Positions 55,695 to 64,000 of a DNA stretch of 64,000 nt are shown piece after piece. Both the position numbers and the translations under genes were made by a program. Source of the stretch: Manduca sexta. Its lineage: Eukaryota; Arthropoda; Insecta; Lepidoptera; Sphingidae. How positions within the stretch are numbered: the first letter of the stretch is position 1; each line of letters starts with the position of its first letter. The DNA lies in assembly GCF_014839805.1 (NCBI RefSeq), contig NC_051117.1, positions 6,944,001-7,008,000 of the forward strand. Direction: 5' to 3'. Below the pieces are notes generated by a model that searched no databases, was not told the DNA's origin, and saw only the letters and a program-made list of their open reading frames with translations.

Positions 55695-58526
55695 TAAATT
55701 ATTAAATAATATGTGTAATAGTCTGGTACAATTGTTTCAATAAAGTAACCTTGTTCCTAAGTTTAATTTGGGACTTAACTAATCAGTTTTATGTATAGAT
55801 AAACTAATGCTTCTGTTACTGAAGAAACACTAAACTATTTGGCAGTTTCAATCTTTTCCCTCGCTTAAGTAAATGGACATTTTTTTCTACCAAGCTTAAT
55901 GATTTCCTGCATACAAAGTGCATATTAAATACCATCCCTCTGGCCATTAAAGGAAGGCCCGTAAGTTTTAAATTATTAAAAAAAAATCGATTTATGAAAA
56001 TAAAATTGAAATATATTTTCATTCCAAGCTGGAAATTACATTGATAAAAATAAATTTATTTGAAATTAAGACATTTAAAAAATCTAACGAATTCCAAATT
56101 TGAATTCCCCAAACATTGGACCGATGAACTTCCTCAAAAGAAACGCATTGCCAATGACAGACACAAAGACACGACGCGGCGTGTCCGCGGGGCAACGACC
56201 CGCTGACGTAACGAGAAACGGATTTACGTAACCAACGGGCCTTGAACTGCGCGAAATGGCAAACATATACCTTTTTATATGTGCAGTAGTGGCTCCACTA
56301 CACCTGATGATGGATTGCTTTCCAGATTGAGTACCGACGCACGAGAGATGGTTATTCCTTACTTTTATGTCGTAAAAGTCTGGTATATATGCCTGGTATG
56401 TAAAATCATTGAATTTTACAATAGCCAAGGTATGTTACTATGTTGGTAATCGCAACTCAGCCAGTTAGGATCCAAGAGTTAGTACTGATGTAAAAGAAAG
56501 GACTGATGTTGAATGTCATTTTTTGGAATAATTGAATTTAAACTATAAGATCGTGACAAGTTACGTGAGCCTTACTTAGATACCTACGTTGGTTTTTTTG
56601 TAAAAACTATCATCGCCACCACGCCATACCTTAATGTAGAGATTTTTTTCCACAGCGTATCCTATTTGAACTTAGATTAAAATATCTTTATCCATTGCGA
56701 ATTTATGTCCCCTAATTTCTTACACTGGATAAAGACCAATAAAAGAAAATTAAGCTGTTTGATGAAAACATTGATTTAAATGTCGAAACCTTACGAATAT
56801 TCCCTTACTGGCTGGAATAAAAAAATATCCAAACTTTTTTATCCCGCCAAAACCGAACTAACAATAATCACTGGCCACAGAAAAACATAATTCGAATTAC
56901 GAATAAAACCGAGCAACCTGCCTGCGTTAGTTCCTGCTAGTCAGTTCCGAGGTTCAAGGCCCGCGTTACGTAAACGTTTCCTCGCATTTCACCTTACGTC
57001 ACACGTACAATAACGATGCACATAATGCGGCCGCATAATACCGATACACACTTTCTTCTTGCACTTCCTTAGGTTGTGATGTAACTATTATTTTAATTAA
57101 TTAATTTTAAGCAATTATTTTATTTAATTAATTTTAAATTTGGACTTGACTGATAATCTAAAAATATAGTGTGAAATAATTTCGTAAATAAATTTTGCTA
57201 AAAAGGTGGTTCTAGGAAACGGATAGAAAGACGTCATTGAATATTGTTGTCACAATATCTATAGTTATTTTAATTGTAAGCAGTAAAGTCTTTCGTATGG
57301 TAAAGTCTGGTTGGTTATCCGGTATTTTAAAATAAATAACTTTTAAAGAATTTGTATAGTTATTCTTTTAAAACTGAAACTTTAAAATATGGTCGCTTTT
57401 AATGACATATGTTCAAAAATTCTAGTGTACACTAAATAAAACTAAATATTGTAAAGTAATTTTTCAAACTATCGAACTATTAAAAAACATCGTCAAAGCC
57501 ACAAAATCCTAAACGCTAATTTTCACTACACCTAATCAAGAACTTTCACACGTATACAATGTGGTATCAATAATACCTAGTATTAGAGTATAGGCACTAG
57601 GTACGCTTCCCAAGTTACGCAACAGGAAGGTGGAGGTGTGACCGGACGCGCAGTGAAAGTGGGGCCGACGACCCAGCGTAATGTCAATGCGAAACGCACG
57701 CGCGAATTAGGTTATGGCGGACGTTAGGCGAAGGGATTTAGTGTACAGCCTAAAAAATCGTGATAAATAAAACTGAGGCATTTTAAAAGTGTAATATAGA
57801 CAGATTTTATTTTTAATTAACAAGAAAAGTATTATGATGCTCATTTAAAAATAATGAAGTTTAAAAAATATTTTACTATAAACCTCGACCTAAGTACTGT
57901 TGCAGATTCATGAAGATGGTAGTTTTGCTCTGATATTCATTGGGAGGAAATGTAGGCTCACACGTTCTGCACTTCCTAAAGAAAATTCGAAGCTACGCCA
58001 ATGGTAATAAGTTCCGATTTTAAATAAAAGTTACTTCTAAGACATCACAGGTTGTCAAAAATACAAACAAGCAACATAAAGTTTTTTTCATCTGAACGGG
58101 GAAAACTTTTCCAACCGTTGCCAAGTTCCCAGACTTTTTCCGGACGTGCATGTCTGGCTTTATGTAATGCAGAGAAGGTTTTTGATTTACCACAAGAAAA
58201 TAAACTATGATTTAAAATAAATGTCTTTATATGAAGCTAGTTGCTTGAAATATCTATGGTTATAAAATAAAGTCTTTTTATGAAGCTAGCAGCTTGCCTG
58301 TTGATAAATATTATAACAGTCTATGATCAGGAATACATAGATTTTTAATTACAAAATTCCACATGCCATTGAACTGCAGTCGTCTAACTAGATGTTTTAA
58401 AATCTATAGTAATTCCACTGGCTCCAATAATTATAATTTTATTATAATACCTTATTTTGCGCATAAACTTATTATCTGTATAGAAATGGTTAGTATGTCC
58501 ATCTTTTTAACAATAACAATTAAAAA
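55695..58526. other. No gene recognised; several islets
   Basis: Mostly AT-rich. CpG-rich islets lie at 56155-56235 (acacgacgcggcgtgtccgc), 56935-57040 and 57595-57735 (ccggacgcgcagtgaaagtg). A crumb of SINE-C (cactacacctgatgatgg) lies at about 56294. The 114-codon minus frame at 56084-56428 spans one islet; it has no known motif and I do not call it. Confidence 0.4.
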
Positions 58527-58797
58527 TAACCGGACAAGTGCCAGTTGGACTCACGCACCAAGGGTTCTGTACAAACTTGTGGATAAGGTCTCTAAATATA
58601 TAAGTTCGCGTTGACTTATAAATTGGACTTTTTGCCCAGCTGAAAGATACCGTAGCCTCGAGTATTGAAAATATATTTCAACTTGATACCTCTACGCGTT
58701 TCTGAGAAAAAGGGTCTTGACAGGCGGACAGACATGCGGGCAAACAGATGAACAAAAACTGATCCAATAAGGTTCTTTTTGAGGTACGGAACCCCAA
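58527..58797 (+). repeat. rep-E copy
   Basis: From taaccggacaagtgccagtt and cgcaccaagggttctgtaca to gtcttgacaggcggacagac and gaggtacggaaccccaaaaa. The 'accgagggttccgtac' theme is widespread in insect genomes by recall; class unknown. Confidence 0.65.
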
Positions 58798-59214
58798 AAA
58801 TGTGTATTTGTTATGACATTAATCTTTTACAGACAAAATCCTATCTAAAGTAATTAAAGGATATTACGAAAAAGATACTTGTAACGAAAAAGAAAACGTT
58901 TTCTTTGAGCGCAAGGACCAAGCAGTTTCTATATTTTTTATGTTAATTTATATATTTTTTATTTTTTAAGTTTTCCAGCAGACTTAACACTACACTATTA
59001 AAATAATATAACTTGAAGGCTATAATGTAAGCCGATGTTAATTATGAAGTAAGCCTACGATAACATTCTCCTATTGCCGTTACAATTTACAAGGAGGGCG
59101 TATAGCGGAACATATTATAATTATACAACGTCGGTTATAAATATTTCCCTTAGATAAATACAAAATTGGCTAGTTTAAAGAATCAAAATAGCCACCTATT
59201 ATCTTATTTCCTAG
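58798..59214. other. No gene recognised
   Basis: AT-rich. Confidence 0.4.
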
Positions 59215-59605
59215 TTAGCTTATTAATATCATAAATGCAAAAGTTTGATATTTGTTTGTTTGTATGTTTGTTAGAAGTAAATGGAATAACAAATGAACGT
59301 TATTTTTTTATATTAAACCATGCATAACGTTTTACAGAGTAGATCAATTTTGATAATTATTTTTTTAATGGTTAGGGTATACTTTTGAAATTTTTAAACA
59401 AATTTCTAACCCTAAGAGTAGAAAAAATAAAAAATAATAACATAATATATTTTTTTTTATCTTAAATCACGTATAACTTTTTAAACAGTAGATCAATTTT
59501 GATAATTTTTCTCTTAATATTAGCGCTGGCATCGTAATGTTTTAGATACTTTTTAGCGGGAACGGCTTCTCACGCGGGTGAAGCCGCTATCAACACCTAG
59601 TAGAC
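59215..59605 (-). repeat. rep-H copy with internal duplication
   Basis: Reversed: the right end is cggcttctcacgcgggtgaagc, the left a tatttgtttgtttgtatg run. Inside, AGTAGATCAATTTTGATAAT occurs at about 59339 and 59485, each preceded by a cgtataac/gcataac stretch, giving two imperfect units about 145 bases apart. Confidence 0.55.
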
Positions 59606-60274
59606 AAAAAAACAAATACAGACGAAACGTTAAATATATTTAGTAATGAATATACTTTCTAATAACAGCGTAATAACGAGTCAATCACACTTGGCACATC
59701 GAGACGAGCATTTAGTAAATGAGGTGGCCGCGATGTTTGCAGCTCGGGTAGGGTTGCCAATATGACATATTATGTTGCAGTCAAATATGCATACACTTAC
59801 GCCCTTAACCCTGGAAGAGTAGAGCAGTAGCGTGACAATAAGGAAGTTTAACAGGCAGAATGCCATGGGCTCACAACTTTAAAAGGTCCCAAAATTTTGT
59901 ATAATAAAAAACGTGTAATGAGACCAAATACATAGGGATATACATATGCACTCAAGCCTTTATACCTCGGGAGAAAGCAGAGACTATTGAGCGCCACATG
60001 CTAAGAACTTAACACACCTCTTTCGCCTCATCCGCATTCATAGTCTTTCTCATTTCTCATTCATTCTCACATTTTTCTCGGTTAAAAGTACTCCTGAACT
60101 GCCCATTTCGGAGGTCATATTTAATCAGTGTATGTTATCCTTGAGCGGTCCCTTCTAACTGTACCATCCACATCCCCAAATCATTTCATCATAATTTTTT
60201 AAATCTTAGTCACTAAAAAGGTGCCGGATAAAAAATATGGATGTCTTTGAAACGTAGGGAGAAAGTTGTAATAT
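59606..60274. other. No gene recognised; rep-J copy
   Basis: 59710-59795 (agcatttagtaaatgaggtg, cgatgtttgc) pairs with 60867-60950. The rest is AT-rich. Confidence 0.35.
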
Positions 60275-60350
60275 AAAAAACCGCGCTAAAATTCGCAAAA
60301 TAGTGTTATTTTAGTGTCTAACATTCACGCAAACATAAGATATCATTATA
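60275..60350 (+). repeat. rep-G right arm
   Basis: aaaaaccgcgctaaaattcg, ttttagtgtctaacattcac and gcaaacataagatatcatt: one arm only. Confidence 0.6.
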
Positions 60351-60599
60351 CTATACCATTGTTGGGGACGAGCATCCTCTATAACTTCTTTGTAGAGGAG
60401 GCTCGCCTTATAGCGAGGCCACTAGTCTATATGTAGAATCGTACTTTGTTTTTGACACTTGATTCCGACAATGGCAGCCTAAAGCGAATTCGTTTGGAGC
60501 CAGGCTCATGGCCCTCTAGATTCGCCCTGCATGCTAGCGTAATGTGAGTTGACGGAGTTGTGATACCTTCTAAATGATTATTTAGAATTCCCAGATAGT

Positions 60600-60770
60600 G
60601 ATTACTTATGTTTACGCGAATGTTAGACATAAAATTAAACTATTTGACTATGCGGATGAACAACACCGCGGTCCCCCCCGTGACCATGGAGGCTGCAAAG
60701 TCTTCGAAACGTCGGGATAAAAGTAAAATATTAAAACCGCGATAAAATCCGAAAAATAGTTTAATTTGAA
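60600..60770. repeat. rep-G, most complete copy
   Basis: Left arm tatgtttacgcgaatgttag, then caaacta-type arm, core cccgtgaccatggaggctgc and cttcgaaacgtcggg, then right arm accgcgataaaatccgaaaa. The arm order mirrors other copies. Confidence 0.7.
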
Positions 60771-60866
60771 TTCTCAGATAGGTTATTTTGTACTGCAATG
60801 GGCTACGGTTTTAGTAAAAACGTCACGATTTCCGATTGTAGATGTTTAATATTATTTCAAACATCG

Positions 60867-60950
60867 TGGAAAGCATTTAGTAAATGAAAGGGCAGCGATG
60901 TTTGGCGCGCTTAGCGCAGGGCTGACAACATTCAAATATGCTCCAGTTTT
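60867..60950. repeat. rep-J copy
   Basis: agcatttagtaaatgaaagg and agcgatgtttggc, then cattcaaatatgc, parallel to 59710-59795. Confidence 0.5.
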
Positions 60951-61049
60951 TAGAAAAGACTTGTGACTGCTATATTTAACTTTCAATCTGCCCCAGCCTT
61001 GCACCTGTAAAACAAATTATCTGTAGCTAGATGCCGATGATCACACAAA

Positions 61050-61215
61050 AATGCATGTTGATCCTATCGCTACAAAACTTCACACTATCAACCCGGAGGA
61101 CTAATCTAAAGGTTACTTAAAAATTTCATCAAAATCGCTTTAGCCGTTTGTAGTCTATAGAGAACATGCATACACATAATAAATTTATCTTCATATATTT
61201 AGATAGGGATTTTTA
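61050..61215 (+). repeat. rep-H-like copy
   Basis: atttcatcaaaatcgcttta, gccgtttgtagtc, tatagagaacatgcatacac, then a tatatttagatagg end. Confidence 0.45.
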
Positions 61216-61789
61216 ATATTTAAATCTTCAGTGATTCAAATAGCAGGTATTTTATAAAAACAAAAAGGAAATTACTAATTATTTCTTTTAGTCGAACCAT
61301 GCTACCGATCTTTAATAATTTCCTTACATGATTAAATTATATGAATTGTAAAAATATTTGCTTGATGGCACATGGCCCTAAAATATGAACCATTTTTTTT
61401 TAATTACATTTTCACTCATCCATAAACTAACCAGCGTACATAAAAACAAGACATTCCACCAAAAAAAAACACATAAAAATTTCTAACAACTACGAAGGTG
61501 ACAGCCCTGCAATGTCGGCCGGTGAAATGGGAAAGCGACCTCGAACGTACGTCTATGGCGCAGACTAGCCGCATAACGGTATCCGCGCGTACAGCACAGC
61601 GGCGGGATGCAATGCGCCACTACGACAACCACACGTTAGGAGCTTTGAGGACATTCAGGACTTCATATTTCCGTAGTTCATATTTCAGTAGGAAAAAGCG
61701 CAAATACTACACAGTATTATCGCCATGTTCCGTTGCATGTTATGGTATTTTTAAACAGGATTGTATTTTTATCGTCCGTTTAGGAGATA
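61216..61789. other. No gene recognised; CpG islet
   Basis: AT-rich apart from 61500-61640 (gtatccgcgcgtacagcaca). A 125-codon plus frame crosses this islet and continues into rep-G DNA; it shows no known motif and ends inside a repeat, so it is not called. Confidence 0.4.
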
Positions 61790-61850
61790 TCTACAGTCCA
61801 CCGTGTGACTGCAAAGGCTGCAGTCTTCAAAACTTCGGAAGAAAATTATT
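61790..61850. repeat. rep-G core fragment
   Basis: ccaccgtgtgactgcaaagg, ctgcagtcttcaaaacttcg: core only, diverged. Confidence 0.45.
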
Positions 61851-61872
61851 TACACTTTATATACAAAGAGTA

Positions 61873-61930
61873 TAAAGGCGGACTTAATGCCGAAGGCATT
61901 CTCTACCAGTCAACCTTTAGATGGTGCAGA
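61873..61930 (+). repeat. rep-M copy
   Basis: aaggcggacttaatgccgaa, ggcattctctaccagtcaac and tgcagaga match 63238-63295. Confidence 0.5.
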
Positions 61931-62259
61931 GACTAAAGAGGTAGGTGTACACAACGAGAGAAAGTAGCGGAGAGAACATTAACAAACAACACTGAAATCA
62001 ATTGAAAATATAAAAGGTACGTCATATAAATATGCCCACATACATAAATACGTACATACATACATACAAACGAACAAACAAACATAAATAATATTATATA
62101 TATCTACAAATTATCTATACATAGTATTGTAAAACGAAACCTCTTTTCTGTCTGTCTAATGTTATCGATTTTCTCAAAATCTAAACCAGTTTGTGTATAT
62201 CTATATCATTAATTATACCTACGTATAGTGTGTAAGGGTTAAAAATGTGTTAAAATAAA

Positions 62260-62385
62260 CTATTTTTCGTATTTTATCGCGGTTTTAATTATTTTAGTTG
62301 TCTCTCGACGTTTCGAAGACTGCAGTCTTCATGGCCACGGGGGGACTGAGGTGTTGTTCATCCGCAAAGTCAAAATTACAATATC
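62260..62385 (-). repeat. rep-G copy, reversed
   Basis: gtattttatcgcggttttaa, tcgacgtttcgaagactgca, cttcatggccacggggggac, then tgttgttcatccgcaaagtc. Confidence 0.65.
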
Positions 62386-62582
62386 TACCTACATTTTACA
62401 ATTATACAACTTTTTTTTTAGCTGTTGGTGATCCGATCTACGCAGAATGAGCTCACATTGTCTTGAAGTCTGGCAGCCGGTCTTTTGGGTTCCGATTGAA
62501 TTAAATGTAGGACTGGATTAAATATGTGTTTTTGCATTCATTGTCGCACGAGCAAGGCCTCCTGATTAAGTGAGTTACACCG

Positions 62583-62834
62583 CCCATATGACATGTGACT
62601 ATAGGATTTCATTCATTGTTACAAAGTAGAAGGGGCACGCGGATTCAGGCTCTGCTAGGGTGACCACGCATCAGCATTTAATAACATCGTCTAGTACAAT
62701 GCCCATATGACATGTAACTAGGATTTACTTATTTTCTGCCGCGATTCATCAATGATTACAAAGTAGTGAAGAGGCACGCGGATTCAGACTCTACTAGGGT
62801 GACCACGCATCAGCATTTAATGACATTGTGTAGT
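62583..62834. repeat. Two-unit tandem duplication
   Basis: Unit 1 (62583-62696) and unit 2 (62700-62834) both run gcccatatgacatgt...aggattt...ttacaaagtag...ggcacgcggattcag...tagggtgaccacgcatcagc...taatgacat-like. Unit 2 has an extra ttctgccgcgattc segment. Confidence 0.9.
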
Positions 62835-63237
62835 AATTAATTTCTATATTTGTTATTAATGTTGCTTGTTGTTAATTAAGAAATACAAATGCGTCAGTAG
62901 CTATCCTTACTTTTTTCGGTTTAATATTTCCTTTTTCATATCAAATCATATTTCTGACGCATTAAGATTTTAATAATTATTAAAACCGAAAGTACAAACG
63001 CAGTAGACTCGTAATGATAAAATAAATTCTACTTATAATAATCTGGCTGTTTAGGGGAGTACTAAGTTCAGCAATGGACTCCCAAAGGCTGAAGATCATG
63101 ACTATGGTGTTGGCTATCCTTTAAACTGATTGAAAATCCAGTCCTGATATTCTTGTATATTAAAAGTGTACCCCATTCCAATTTAGGATATAAAATAATA
63201 TAATGATATTTTTTTACAGTTTCTAAAAATATTTACA
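62835..63237. other. No gene recognised
   Basis: AT-rich, nothing assigned. Confidence 0.4.
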
Positions 63238-63295
63238 AGCGGACTTAAATAGGTATTCTCTCCCAGTTGATCTTAGAGTAACGCAGAGATATATT
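63238..63295 (+). repeat. rep-M copy
   Basis: aagcggacttaaataggtat, tctctcccagttgatc and acgcagaga match 61873-61930. Confidence 0.5.
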
Positions 63296-63452
63296 TTTAT
63301 TTCATCAACTTTTCATTTCCATTGCCGTATTTTACGGTGGTTCGCATCGCCATTGTACTGGACCTAGACTGGACAATCTTTATCCTTTAACGAGATTAAA
63401 TTTGTTTCGAACTTTATGTGATATAATATTTTCTTATATTTTTAACAAAATA

Positions 63453-63755
63453 GCGGCGGTAGTCTAATTGTGAGTGGAACGGATTGCCGAGACGAATGCC
63501 CATAAGTTCAAAGCTAGCACCTCTGGCGTTTTTTAAAGTTTTGTGAATTATCGCTCGTTTTAACGATGAAAGAAAACATGGTGAGGAAACCTGCATACCT
63601 GAGAAGTTCTCTATAAGAATTTGTAGGATATGTAAACTCGTATCAGACCGCACTAGTCCAGCGTATTGGACTAAGGCCTAAACCCTCTCAGTAGTAGAGG
63701 AGACCCGTATCCAGCAGTGGGACAGTAGATGAATATTATTATATTATTATTAATA
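63453..63755 (+). mobile_element. SINE-A, old full-length copy
   Basis: gcggcggtagtctaattgtg is a decayed A box and aagttcaaagc a decayed B box. The body has a deletion after cacctctggcg. The 3' end ccagcagtgggacagtagat is followed by an ATT-rich tail. Confidence 0.88.
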
Positions 63756-63764
63756 TTTTTTCTA

Positions 63765-63985
63765 ACTCACTAGCGCCCCGCCACGGATTCGCACAGGTAC
63801 CACAACATATATGCCTAATTTTTTTCTATTATACAAAGCATTAATGAATTATATACATAAACCTTCGTCTTGAATCACTCCGTCCATTGGTGAAAACCCT
63901 ATGAAAATCTGTTCGGTAGTTTTTATGTTTATCGTATTCAAACATACAGACCTGGCGGGGGACTTTGTTTAATAATATATTAAGA
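63765..63985 (+). repeat. rep-H copy
   Basis: Starts tctaactcactagcgccccg, has the block AAAATCTGTTCGGTAGTTTT at 63904-63923 and ends ggcgggggactttgtttaat, like the 54.4-kb copy. Confidence 0.6.
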
Positions 63986-64000
63986 TTGTGTAATCCTAAT

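Noticed and set aside
56084..56428. 114-codon minus-strand frame
   Set aside because: Crosses a GC-rich islet and a SINE-C crumb, has no recognisable motif and no supporting splice or start context.
60360..60420. Possible SINE-A fragment or hairpin (tgtagaggaggctcgcc)
   Set aside because: The match to SINE-A is limited to about 15 bases and the inverted word is too short to be distinctive.
61498..61875. 125-codon plus-strand open frame
   Set aside because: Spans a CpG islet, rep-G DNA and the edge of rep-M, shows no domain, and its latter half is repeat sequence.

Overview
The window looks like nuclear DNA of a moth or butterfly (Lepidoptera). It is AT-rich and crowded with short dispersed repeats of kinds typical of that order: tRNA-derived SINEs, 5'-truncated LINEs ending in GAT repeats, a maT-type (DD37D) Tc1/mariner transposon, foldback MITEs and fragments carrying the 'cttcgcccgcg' motif. 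Species and chromosome cannot be told from the sequence. Family labels (SINE-A to SINE-F, rep-E to rep-M) are mine, made by comparing copies inside the window; no repeat library was consulted.

Host genes are almost absent. I found no long host ORF, rRNA, true tRNA gene or CRISPR. The only host coding candidate is a possible first exon on the minus strand at 9018-9114: an ATG in CAAGATGGCC context, 32 codons and a GTATGT donor. The rest reads as intergenic or deep intronic DNA. It contains scattered 70-180 bp GC/CpG-rich islets, several with TGACGTCA (CRE-like) or GCCAT/E2F-like motifs, which may be regulatory.

Layout. 1-9.2 kb: promoter-like motif clusters at both ends, two SINE-A copies and a LINE tail with an 11-bp target-site duplication (TSD). 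9.6-17.3 kb: SINE-D, rep-E, SINE-A, SINE-C, SINE-B, rep-G and SINE-F copies. 17.4-18.7 kb: a complete maT element with one frameshift. 19-32 kb: mixed SINE/LINE debris, including a full SINE-A with 13-bp TSD. 32-36 kb: nested SINEs. 36.5-37 kb: two foldback MITEs side by side. 38.5-39.1 kb: a GC-rich retroposon with A17 tail and 16-bp TSD. 41-42 kb: a MITE nested in a SINE-A. 45-46.6 kb: a near-perfect foldback, an 86-bp LINE insertion and a 553-bp element with 31-bp terminal repeats. 47-56 kb: SINEs, CRE pairs, triplicated motifs, a (TG)n duplication and a 122-bp triple tandem repeat. 56-64 kb: mostly unassigned DNA, rep-E/G/H copies, a two-unit tandem duplication and a last SINE-A.

How the parts relate. 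SINE-A ends in a segment resembling the last codons of the RTE-like LINE found here, so that LINE may mobilise it. SINE-B and SINE-C share a different 3' signature (TTACCATCAGG), suggesting a second common driver. The maT element is the only near-intact autonomous element; the TA-flanked MITEs could depend on enzymes of its superfamily.
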